Of a stretch of 64,000 bases of DNA, positions 54,116-63,785 are shown in pieces. Position 1 is the first letter of the stretch, and each line of letters begins with the position of its first letter. This DNA is from Gari tellinella (Eukaryota; Mollusca; Bivalvia; Cardiida; Psammobiidae). Below the pieces are notes generated by a model, which worked only from the letters and a program-made list of their open reading frames with translations, ran no database searches and had not been told where the DNA came from. The stretch lies in contig OV277858.1 of the NCBI GenBank assembly GCA_922989275.2, positions 102,782,794-102,846,793 of the forward strand, written 5' to 3'. The position numbers and the translations under genes are program-made.

Positions 54116-54225
54116 GAGGCCACTAAATTTAATGTCATTTAACCTTAATGAAACTTGCTCAAAATGTTTACCTCTTTGAAACCTAGGCCACAGTTGAATG
54201 TGGGTCTTATCTGGTCATAACTGCC

Positions 54226-54414
54226 AGGTAATAGGGGAGTATTTAAAAAACTAAATTCTTAAATTTATTTCTGTAGTAAACCCTATGTATGGTGTCATTA
54301 CTGATCAGAAGTGTCTCTTGGAGACGATTCTAATAACACCATAGGATTTGGTGCTGAAATGAGTGAGAAAATGTTTAGATTTGTTCAGTTTACTCCCTTT
54401 TACCTGGAGCCCTG
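54226..54414. mobile_element. Class D MITE
   Basis: Left end degraded (CCAGGTAATAGGGGAG), core GTCTCTTGGAGACGATTCTAA, right end TTACCTGGAGCCCTG. Confidence 0.75.
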
Positions 54415-54743
54415 TTGAGACATGTCTGAAATGGCCGTCTCAGGTGAACTGTACTTTCAGCCTCAAGCGGCTTAACTTATCATTAAAATCCCATGAAAGT
54501 CTAGGGGCGCTTTTTGAAGATGTTTTGATCTCAGTTTTTGTGCATACATAATACTGCTACTTGTTGTTTAGCTGCTTTAGCAACACAAATCTTGATTGTC
54601 TTAATTGGGTACTCTTCAAAGAGCCAGCGAGTGTATCTGTTGGATCATTACAAGAACTGAGTAATCTGGCATCTGACAAGACCGAAATCTCAACACACCC
54701 CTTCTCCACCTTTCGCCCCACTCGTTTTTGCATAGATCTATAT

Positions 54744-54952
54744 AATTCTTTGCATGCTAGCAGCGAAATCATGATTGCCATTGCAAACAGGTTGGATCCA
54801 GATGAGATGCCGCATAATGCGGCATCTCATCTGGATCCAACCTGTTTGTCACTCTGACCCAGTTACTGATAATTAATATTAGATATTGGTGATTTGGGAA
54901 CACTGGCAGATGACGATTGTTGCAGACAATAATATTACCTTACATTCAAAGA
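54744..54952. mobile_element. Class B hairpin MITE
   Basis: CTTTGCATGCTAGCAGCG at the left, ACATTCAAAGAGTG at the right. Core CAGGTTGGATCCAGATGAG, loop GCCGCATAATGCGGC, complementary arm to CAACCTG (54786-54844) is perfect. Confidence 0.82.
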
Positions 54953-55016
54953 GTGAGACATCTGGCTCAGCTGAAGATGCCTCTGTTATGTTTAGAAAGT
55001 TCACTGCCGTTACCAT

Positions 55017-55229
55017 AACTTTTTAGCATGCTGTGTAATGTTTTCATCTGCAATAATTATTGTAGTCTGCTACTTTTCTTAAAAATAGAATTTTCTAAAA
55101 AAAAAAAATTCAAAACAAGGTAAGAGTGTCAAACATTTTGGATCCTGATGAGACGCTGCATTACGCGGTGTCTCATCTGGATATAAACTGTTTGCAAAGG
55201 TAATCGCACTGTAGCAGGGTAAGAGTTAA
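55017..55229. mobile_element. Class B hairpin MITE, second of adjacent pair
   Basis: CTTTTTAGCATGCTGTG to GCAGGGTAAGAGTTAA. Core TTTGGATCCTGATGAGACGC with diverged complement. Confidence 0.75.
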
Positions 55230-55534
55230 GGTACTTGTTGTATATAATTAGTAAAAAGAGTAACTGCATTGATTGATTGAGTTTGACATAATGTTTTGCA
55301 AGGCTCTGGAAAGTGGGATGGGGGCAGGGGCAGGTGTATAAATTGTAAAGTATTTAAATATGACTTCTATGGATTTACAAACCTTCATATCTCGCTCCAG
55401 CTAAGTATTGGGATAGTCAGACCAGAGCAAACAGTGTAGCAGTCTGATCAGGGTTTACACTGATTGCTATTCAATTTGCACCTGTGTGATAAAGCAATTA
55501 GTTCATATTTTAAGATAATGACAGGTTGTCCCAA

Positions 55535-55800
55535 TTTTTAGCTCGTCTGTTTCGAAGAAACAACGTATTATTGTCATCACTCCAGCATCTGCGTTGTCGT
55601 TGTCAGATATCTTAATGTAGGCCATAACTTTGGATTTACATGTGATACAGACTTTATATTTGGTATGTGTACTCATATCAAGAAGTTCTTGAGCTCAGTA
55701 CAAGTTGGGTCTTGTCTGACAAAGGTCAAGGTCATTTAGAGGTAAAAATATGGAGAACTTAAAATTGGCCATAACTAGGATAAAAAAAACAGACAAGCAT
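55535..55800. repeat. Mollusc-type dispersed repeat
   Basis: AGCTCGTCTGTTTCGAAGAA, CATCTGCGTTGTCGTTGTC, GGCCATAACTTTGG and AAAGGTCAAGGTCATTTAGA occur in this order. The order is familiar from abundant mollusc repeats. No ORF of note. Confidence 0.6.
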
Positions 55801-56090
55801 TGGCACCAACATGTGGTGCTCTCGCTAGAAATTTTACGGTTGTGCCATAAATGAATAATGTACAAATTAATATACAAAATGCATAAAAAACAAAACATGT
55901 AAGGGATTTATGCACAGCATATGTTGTTGGTGATATATATTTTATTTTATTTTTATGCATCAAAATTGGCATGACTTAATTTACTGTGTATGATTTATGT
56001 ACCATACATTAATTTGATATTATTTAATGCATAAAAATAGTCAGTTACAGTATGCAACATATGTTTTTATCAAAAGGTGAACACATACAG

Positions 56091-56279
56091 CACAATCTCT
56101 ATTACGACATATAAAACAAAGGATAATTGATTGTATACAACACAGGTGACATCTTAAATCAAGGTGACAGTTCCTAATGGAGCTTTCTGTTTCACTGTCA
56201 CCTTGCTTAAAGCAGTCACCTGCCTTAAACACTCAATACTTAACAAAATTTAGTGGCTGTAATAGAGAGGTTTAACTGT
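56091..56279. mobile_element. Class F TA-type MITE
   Basis: CAGCACAATCTCTATTACGA to GTAATAGAGAGGTTTAACTG. Core AAGGTGACAGTTCCTAATGG lacks part of the left arm. Confidence 0.75.
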
Positions 56280-56299
56280 ATATCGTGATTTCATGTGCA

Positions 56300-56538
56300 G
56301 TGAACATGCCTTTTTACACCTTTAATTTATTTCTCCACTGAAGAAAATAGTTCCAATTTATACAGCCTCGATATATATCATAAGAATTCATTTCTTTATT
56401 CTAGCAGAAGGTAGTATAAAGCAGGCTGAAAGTAAAGCAGAATGTGCATTAAGGCACATTCTGCTTTACTTAGAACCTGCTTTAAGTGGTCACCTGTCTT
56501 GAAAATTTGAAACAGGCTATTGCATGGGTAAAGGATTA
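56300..56538. mobile_element. Class A MITE, left end lost
   Basis: GCCTTTTTACACCTTTAATT, core AAAGCAGGCTGAAAGTAAAG with complement, TTAA at 56535-56538. Confidence 0.75.
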
Positions 56539-57276
56539 AACAATTGAAACTCATTTTGGAACTTCTTGATACAGGTTTCAGTAATATAAATTTCCATTAC
56601 TACACCTCTTCAAAACTAGAACAGGGTAATGGATTAACTAAGGGCTTAAGGTGCCTCTGCAAAAAAAAGGGGGCTAAAGGATGTGAAGTGGTTCTAGTGG
56701 GGGCACAGTGTAAGACAAAGTGTAAGACAATCGGTGTAGTATCTCGGATAGAGAGTGAGAGTTATCCTATCCTTTCATCTGTTTGATAAGTTTGGCGAGG
56801 GAAGCCTATTCCAGCTATTTGATCTGGTGTGCAGGGTATTAATGCTACTGATATTGCAGCCATGTTAACAATGAACCATAACACAAATCTATATTATTGC
56901 GCAATTAATCGGAAAAAATGTGCGGACCATTGGGACTAATTCCAGTTTAAATGCAGGACATGAGTAATGTAGAAAGGAGCTTTCTGCATTACTCATGTTC
57001 TGCATTAAGCAATCAGCTGTTGTTAAAGATGTGTTACATCATATGGGTGTTGATTGAGAGATGGCTGTATGTAGGTATGGTAGTAATGGGGTTATACTGT
57101 TCTATGTCTGCTATGGGCTGATTATCTGATCTCTCGCTGCAACACTCTGTCTGTTTTCAGAAAGGGCAACATTGCAATAACCCTTTGAACGTTGAGTGGA
57201 TGGCGTCCTGCTAATAAGTATTAACTGCTGGGAATTTTATAGCACTGGTTCACACCAAACTTGCATTTTCTGTAAG

Positions 57277-57400
57277 CAGTGCTCCAGATAAGGGGAGTAT
57301 TTCAAAACTTAAAATCTTTATGTCTGTCTGCATTAAACCCTATAGTTCATTATGATACTATAATGAGTAGTTAGTTTCAGGGTTTGGTACTGACATGAAG
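57277..57400. mobile_element. Class D MITE, left part
   Basis: CAGTGCTCCAGATAAGGGG, arm AAAATCTTTATGTCTG, short remnant of the core. Right end missing. Confidence 0.65.
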
Positions 57401-57751
57401 GAACATATATAAAGAAAGTTATAGCTAAAGAGGTTCCACTGAAATTCAATGGTCACTTCATATGAGATAGATTGTGCTTTGAAAATTGCTATTTTAGATG
57501 ATGTAAGGATTTGGCAAAGAAATGGTTAATCAGCACCAAATCTTGCCCACTGGGCATTTAAGCTATAGAAAACATATTTGACAGTGGTATTTGCTAATAG
57601 TTTTGATCCAGATCCAATGTGTGTCTAGTAATGTTTTTCTGAAACTATGCAGAGAAAATGGTCAATGTTTTGATGTCAGTAAACAAGTACAAAGAAGAAG
57701 ATGTCTGGCATTCAAAGGGGCTTAACTCAGTTTAATGTTCGTTAAGCAAGT

Positions 57752-57956
57752 TTATAACCCTATACCTGATAGAAGCGCTTTTTAGCGCATTTTAATTCAT
57801 CCCTCCGTCAAAGAAAATAGTTCAAGATTATACAGATATGAACATGTACAATTAGAAACATTACTTATATACTAGGAAATAGCGACTTAAAGCAGGTTGA
57901 AAGTAAAGCAGAATGCGCCTTCAAATCTAGAAACAGGCTATGAGGTAAAGGGTTAA
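57752..57956. mobile_element. Class A MITE missing one core arm
   Basis: TATAACCCTATACCTGATAG to GAGGTAAAGGGTTAA. The sequence jumps from GCAGAATGCGCCTT to CAAATCTAGAAAC, so the hairpin is removed. Confidence 0.72.
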
Positions 57957-58029
57957 AATATAGAAATTAAACTAAAAATACGGGTTACAAGTTCGAAATA
58001 AGCGAATTTGAGATACCCAAGTACTCTTC

Positions 58030-58836
58030 TTCAGGAGCGCTCTGATAGGGGTATACACTGTTTGCAAACAATCTATATATCCTTAGCAAGCCCAGCCGAT
58101 TTTGTACACATAACACACACACTACCGGACTAGTTTGAAGCTCATTTTCTGAATAAACACTACACTCTGACATCTCAAAACTACTCTGATGTGTCAACAC
58201 GAAACCGAAAGTGACAATCTATTTTTAGAAGCGCTATATTTAAATCGCGTTCACGCAATACCCAAACGACTGAAAAAAAAAGAAAGAAAAAAAAAAGTGG
58301 ATCCTGAGCTCAGTTTGAGCTCAGTTTGAGCTTTGTGTTGACATGTCAGTGTTACTGAATTCCAGCATGAGTGCTATTATAACGGGTTTTGACAAAAAGG
58401 TCGAGTACATTTTAAACCGAAAGTAGAAAGATGGACCGTTTCGGCCCCTCTGGCATTCGCCTTTTCCAATCTTGCAAATTTGTGTCTGGATCCATTTTGG
58501 ATGCTGCCTGAAAGTGTCACATTTTGCAGGAGACCACTGATATTCTAGAAATAGGCAGTGCCGAACCTGGCCTTTCAGAAAAGTCTTCCAACGCGATGTG
58601 CGAATCATAACTTTTCATTCTACGGAAGCCAAAATGTGCCATAAACGTCAAAACGTTTTAATACGTTATGGGCGTGGAAAGGATATCCAGTCCCAGTACT
58701 ATATAAAGGTTCAATGGGGAAAGGGAAGGATTTTGTTGCCAAATTGGAATGTTAATGTCTATTGCTATAGGCTGATCTCACCTACTAAGTAATAATTTAG
58801 ATTGTATAGCGTATGATAAGGATAGTACCAGTGTTA
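58030..58836. other. Mostly unannotated; class C core trace
   Basis: CTCTGATAGGGGTATACACTGTTTGC at about 58040 is half of a C core. Repeated GAGCTCAGTTT occurs at 58307-58332. Overlapping ORFs of 71 and 95 codons on the minus strand match nothing I know. Confidence 0.4.
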
Positions 58837-58850
58837 CAGTCAAACCTGTA

Positions 58851-59080
58851 TCAACTCTTTGCATGCGTGGTATTTTTTTTTTGTCTGTAAAAATTGTCAT
58901 CTGCAACTGTTCTAATTGTAGAATTATCTACATTTCTGTTCAAAACAGGGTCAGAGTTGCAAACGTTTTGGATCCTGATGAGTCGCCGCATAGTGATATG
59001 TCGTCTGACTCTCATCAGGATCCAAACTGTTTACAAAGGTTTAATAAATATGGTTCCACCACTAGCATGCTGAGAGTTAA
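58851..59080. mobile_element. Class B hairpin MITE
   Basis: TCAACTCTTTGCATGCGTGG (TTAA mutated to TCAA) to CTAGCATGCTGAGAGTTAA. Core TTTGGATCCTGATGAGTCGC with complement. Confidence 0.85.
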
Positions 59081-59324
59081 CCCTTTCCCCAATAGAAGCG
59101 CCTTTTAGCGGATATGATTTATTCATTCGCTGAAGAAAATAGTTCCAATTTAATCAGTAATGAATATGTATTATAGGAAATATTTTCTATGTTATAGCAC
59201 ATGATAGCTTAAAGCTGAAAGTAAAGCAGAATGTGCCTTAGGGCGCATTCAGCTTTACTTTCAACCTGCTTTAAGTAGTCACCTATCTTAAGTACTAGAA
59301 ATAGGCTATCAGGTAAAGGGTTAA
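59077..59324. mobile_element. Class A MITE, intact
   Basis: TTAACCCTTTCCCCAATAGA to CAGGTAAAGGGTTAA. Nearly identical to 41367-41618. Part of the left core arm is deleted (TTAAAGCTGAAAGTAAAG). Confidence 0.9.
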
Positions 59325-59404
59325 GGGACCACTCAGTACAATGCCCATAATCTCTAATACAGATGGCTGCTGAATGCAGGATAAAAGTAATGGAGGAAAA
59401 GGTT

Positions 59405-59620
59405 AACTCATTAATTGGGCCAATATATTTACCTCTCCAATCTATTCATCCACTGAAGAAAATAGTTCTGATTTTATACAGACGTGAATATGTACCACAA
59501 ACAATGGTTTCTTTATTCTAGCAGATATAGTAGCTTAAAGCAGGTTGAAAGTAAAGCAGAATGCTTTAAGTGGTTACATGTTTTCAAAACTAGCAACAGA
59601 CTGTGAGGTTATGGTTTAAT
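59405..59620. mobile_element. Class A MITE, core arm deleted
   Basis: GTTAACTCATTAATTGGG, arm CACTGAAGAAAATAGTTC, one core arm GCAGGTTGAAAGTAAAGC, then TTTAAGTGGTTAC. Right end degraded. Confidence 0.65.
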
Positions 59621-60024
59621 AGGAGTTTGACTGTAGATATGAAGCTGAGAGATCTTAGTATACTAATAATGAAAAAATACCTTAGAATAACAAGTGGTTA
59701 TCTACCCCATTCCTTACATGACTGCCCTGTTGATCTCCTAGGTACCCTAATTAGTTTTATTGTCAAATAAAAAGGCTATATCCTGAGATACTGGAGTCTG
59801 AATCACCCGTGGAATGTACAAGGTTAGGCCAACTTAACTGTTTATTATTATGTCAAGACAATAAGTCAGCATTTCCGGATTTCGGATCTTTGGTAGTGCA
59901 ATATTTAAGTGGACAAAGTAAGTTTCTTTTCTGCAGAAATATGGTGCACCTGAGCTAGCTGCAATTTTTCACCTTTTTTTCAGCAGCCTTTTGTCTTAAA
60001 CAGTGTATCTAAGCTTTTGAATAT

Positions 60025-60085
60025 TTAACCCTTTACCTGAATTGAAGATAGGTGACACTTAAAGCAGGTTGAAAGTAAAGCAGGG
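60025..60085. mobile_element. Class A MITE, left end and half core
   Basis: TTAACCCTTTACCTGAATTG to AGGTTGAAAGTAAAGCAG, then broken. Confidence 0.7.
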
Positions 60086-60200
60086 TGACGCAATATTTCA
60101 ATACTTTTTACACTGGTGCAGGGCTCGAGATAAGAGGGGAGTAAACTGAACAAATCAAACATGTTTCAGCACCAAATCCTATGGTGTAACTACTCATTAT
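60086..60200. repeat. Duplicated segment with class D left half, copy 1
   Basis: CAGGGTGACGCAATATTTCA then CTTTTTACACTGGTG then a class D left half (CAGGGCTCGAGATAAGAGG). The same order recurs from about 60353. Confidence 0.8.
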
Positions 60201-60352
60201 AATTACAAAGTATTGGGACAGTCAGGCCTGGCAAATAGTGACGACACTGATGGAGCAATCTACACTGTTTGCTATTCAGTTTTCACCTTCTGGACAAATT
60301 ATTGTGTGATAAAACAATAACTTCGAAATGTAGGGAAATTATAGCATTTCTA

Positions 60353-60583
60353 CAGGGTGACGCAATATTTCAAGACTTTTTACACTGGTGCAGGGCTCCA
60401 GACAAGAGGGGAGTAAACTGAACAAATCCAACATGTTTTAGCACCAAATCCTATGGTGTAACTACTCATTAGAATCGTCTCGAAGAGACGATTCTAATGA
60501 GTAGTAACAAAATAGGGTTTAAACCGTTTTATGCAGAAATAAAGATTTTAGTTTTTGAAATACTCTCCTTATCTGGAGCTCTG
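60353..60583. mobile_element. Duplicated segment copy 2 with complete class D MITE
   Basis: The flank CAGGGTGACGCAATATTTCA matches 60086. The D element 60391-60583 is complete (CAGGGCTCCAGACAAGAGG to CTTATCTGGAGCTCTG, core TCGTCTCGAAGAGACGA). Confidence 0.85.
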
Positions 60584-60589
60584 CTTGTG

Positions 60590-61040
60590 ACTATGGGGAG
60601 GAAATGGTTGAGAGGAGGCTGACCCTTGGTGCCACTACTACAAGACTTTGTACTAGTAGGTGGGGTGTCTGATTATGATTGACTTAATCAATGATGGCAT
60701 TTGGTGACCGGGTGTTCTATATAGGAGTAAGTCATTCACCCAGTCACCCAGTTTCCACTGCACCTCACCTCAACTGATTGAGTTAAGCAATTTAGCTCAA
60801 CGGTAGGAGCAACAATATTAACATGAAGCTTTCATAATGTAACAGCTTGTAAAACTACTACTCTTGGGCTTAATTAGGCAAGTGACAGCGTATTTATTAT
60901 TATTATATACCTACCAATGTTCTGCCCGAAATATTTCTGTATTTTATCGAACAAATACACCTTGACGGATTGAAAATTCCGTATTACCCATGTACCTTGT
61001 GTAATGGGAAACGAACGTTTACTGTGTAGTCGGATGTTCG
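60590..61040. other. Unannotated, one tRNA-like A box
   Basis: TTTAGCTCAACGGTAGGAGC at about 60789 looks like a polymerase III A box, but no B box follows at the right distance. No gene seen. Confidence 0.4.
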
Positions 61041-61046
61041 GAACTA

Positions 61047-61253
61047 CAGTAAAACCTCTCTATTACGACCACTAAATTATGTTAAGTATTAGGGTGTTAA
61101 CGGTAGGTGACCGCTTAAAGCAAGGTGACAGTGAAACAGAAAGCTCCTTTAGGAGCTTTCTGTTTCACAGTCACCTTGCTTTAAGCTGTCACCTCTCTAT
61201 TATTTAATCAATTAGCATTCGTTTTAGTGGTCGTAATAGCGAGTATTTACTTT
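61047..61253. mobile_element. Class F TA-type hairpin MITE, near intact
   Basis: CAGTAAAACCTCTCTATTAC preceded by TA. Right end GGTCGTAATAGCGAGTATTTACT. The core palindrome GCAAGGTGACAGTGAAACAG, loop AAGCTCCTTTAGGAGCTT and complement is nearly perfect. Confidence 0.9.
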
Positions 61254-61373
61254 CACGCGCCATTCCCCGAAGTGTGACGTATGGGAAATCCAGTTTATTT
61301 ATAGTAACGCTCGAAACATTTCTATCGTTTTTCATTTTATTTTTATTATAAGAGGTATATAATAAAAGGAACA

Positions 61374-61523
61374 TTACTATACTTTGCATATCTTATGTAC
61401 CGGATCACTCTCGTTGTGTGTGTAAAGGCTATATCCAACTCGACCTTCGGTCTCGTTGGATATAGCCTTTACACACACAACTCGAGTGATCCGGTGCATA
61501 AGATATGCAAAGTATAGTAATAT
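61374..61523. repeat. Long palindrome, ~72-bp arms
   Basis: ATTACTATACTTTGCATATC on the left and its complement on the right. Inner arms GTGTGTAAAGGCTATATCC, then a short loop CTCGACCTTCGGTCTCG. Only a few mismatches. Mirror-image ORFs beginning MQSIV on the two strands (61389 minus, 61505 plus) come from it. Confidence 0.92.
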
Positions 61524-61878
61524 TCCGTTTTTATCCTTTCTACCACAGAAGCCCCTTATATAGAAGGCTTCTATCTGCTCCTCAACTTAAGTGCAAAACA
61601 TGTTTATTCAGTTATAAAAATAGATGGCAGCCTAAAACAAGATGTAAGTGCTTTAAGCAGTGTCTTGCCTTTAAGACAGATATGCAGATTTCTCCCCCTA
61701 AAGCAAGATGAAATAAAGTGGAAAGCGCCTACAGGAGATTTTTGCTTTACTTTTGTTTTGCTTTTATACGGTACCGTCACTAAAAATGTATTCCATGTCA
61801 ACCACGAATATTCATTCTGACACTTTGCATAAGGAAAAGGAGAAAACTTTAGAAATGTTCACTTTACCAAATCTTACC

Positions 61879-62128
61879 TTAACTCAGTATACCCCATAGC
61901 ACTTTTCTAATTTTAAAGATATGTGACCGCTTAGAGCAGGTTGAAAGTAAAGCAGAATGCGCCTTAAGGCGTATTCTGCTTTACTTTCTGCCTACTTTAA
62001 GCTACAATTTGCTAGAATAAGGAAAATATTTCTTATGATACATATTTATGACTGTATAAATTGGAACTATTTTCTTCAGTGAAGGAATAAATTAAAGGAG
62101 TAAAAAGGTGTATTTGGTAATGGGTTAA
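61879..62128. mobile_element. Class A MITE, intact
   Basis: TTAACTCAGTATACCCCATA to TTTGGTAATGGGTTAA, 250 bp, TTAA at both ends. Confidence 0.88.
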
Positions 62129-62129
62129 G

Positions 62130-62395
62130 AATGAAAGCCCTGAACTAGGCAGTTTCCAAAGCTTCATATTGTGAGCATGATCTGGTACATGTTATGGTAC
62201 AAGAGAAGTGCAGCCATTTATTGTCTATGTATGACATTCAGGGATAAGGTTGGAGTCAGCCTGATGGCAACTTGAAGGGTCCATCAGGGTTTGTTATTAC
62301 AGTTACTGACAGCCCCAATCCCTTATTAGTATTCCAAGGCTGGTGCCCCTCACATCTCCTTGACAGCTTGGAGCCAACAAAGTATGAAGCCTAAC
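62130..62395. other. Unannotated stretch
   Basis: Unique-looking sequence with no recognised gene. AAGGGTCCATCAGGGTTTG and a T-poor composition were noted but not explained. Confidence 0.4.
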
Positions 62396-62704
62396 TTAAC
62401 CCCCTTTACACCATAACCTGGTTCTATAAGTTTTAAAGACAGTGACCACTTAAAGTAGTTACTTTCAACCTGCTTTAAGCTACTAAGTGACCACTTAAAG
62501 CAGATTGAAAGTAAAGCAGACTGCACCTCCTTTCAACCTGCTTTAAGCTACTATGTACTAGAAATTGGAAATTATTTATGAGAACTCATTCATGACTGTA
62601 TAAATTGGAAAACTATTTTCTTCAGCGGAGGTTATAATTATATAAATGGAGGTTATATATAAATTAAATGTGTAAAATTGTGTATCTATGGAGTAATGGG
62701 TTAA
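62396..62704. mobile_element. Class A MITE with duplicated core
   Basis: TTAACCCCCTTTACACCATA to GGAGTAATGGGTTAA, 309 bp. TGACCACTTAAAG..., then CAACCTGCTTTAAGCTACTA occurs twice (62444-62486 and 62487-62555). Confidence 0.8.
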
Positions 62705-63085
62705 TTAAGCTAACAATCAGGTATGTTACTTGATTGACGAAAAGAATGAAAATTCAATTCTGGAGACATTGCAACACCAATCACTGCTGCTGCTGATGAT
62801 GATATGAGAGCTGGCATTAATCAGTGGTGTCGGAAGATTGACATGGAGCTAACAAGCCTGTGGCTAGATCACTTCACTTTTATTCCCACTATTGGCTGCC
62901 ATTCTCTTAATAGCCTCAGAGCTGTTTTTGTCCCTGATGTGACTTGCAGTGCTGCAGTGTTACATGAAGGTTTAAAATTGGCAACTAACTGCCAAGTTAA
63001 TGTCGGATCTTGTCCAATCATTTGATGTCAGAATTGTGTTAATCATAGAAGAACTATTTGAATTGCTCTTAAGACAAAATACTAC

Positions 63086-63337
63086 TGAACCCATTACCCC
63101 TTAGCCTGTTTCTAGATTTGAATACAGGTGATTACTTAAAGCAGGTTGAAAGTAAAGCAGAATGTGCCTTAAGGCACATTCTGCTTTACTTTCAACCTGC
63201 TTTAAAGTACCATCTGCTAGACTACAGAAAATATTTCTGATAGAACATATTTATGACTTTATGAAGAGTATATCTTTTTATCAGTGGAGGAATAAATGAA
63301 AGGCATTTAAAGGCATATTTATGGGGTAATGCGTTAA
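63086..63337. mobile_element. Class A MITE
   Basis: GAACCCATTACCCCTTAGCC (left TTAA mutated) to ATGGGGTAATGCGTTAA. Core loop GTGCCTTAAGGCAC fully paired. Confidence 0.85.
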
Positions 63338-63785
63338 AGCAGAACAAAAGTAGCAGAAAGCTCCCAAAGGATCTATCAATTTGCTTTAGTTTTGTCCTAC
63401 ATACATCTTTTAGCACTATTATGTAACTGTTATCAGATGAAATTCTGAAATTATAGAGAAACAGGATCTGAATGACAGACTGGAGCTCTGCACTGTTTGT
63501 CATTTTGCAATAAATTGTGAAAAAACATCCCTTAATAGTCAAAAAGAGGTCGGACTTTATTTTGGAACTGGAATGATCTAGCTATTATAATTAAGTTTCA
63601 GGGGTGAATGTTAGTTAATACTGGCTTGACTCAGCAGCTCATCTCTTATAACACCATGGATATAAAATATATTCATTACATTTGCAAACAGTGTAGAGTG
63701 TAGACCCAGATCAGAGTTACTTTAAGTGCTGAAAGAGTTAAATATTGTGTCTGCACATATTTCTGTACTACCCAAACCAAAATCG

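Larger units (their letters stand above)
58837..59395. mobile_element. Class G-type element holding two MITEs at one TTAA
   Basis: Left end CAGTCAAACCTGTA (58837-58850). The sequence resumes after 59324 as GGGACCACTCAGTACAATGC and GGCTGCTGAATGCAGGATAA. Between them a class B and a class A element lie end to end, sharing the TTAA at 59077-59080. Confidence 0.8.

Noticed and set aside
57200..57260. Candidate DCP1 third exon in the 3' half of the window
   Set aside because: I looked through 37910-64000 for the PYHGF and NRL...EP blocks after an AG acceptor in phase 2, and found no match here or elsewhere.
62804..63025. 73-codon ORF of non-repetitive look
   Set aside because: No recognised domain, weak start, no splice-site logic. 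It may be unique intronic sequence.
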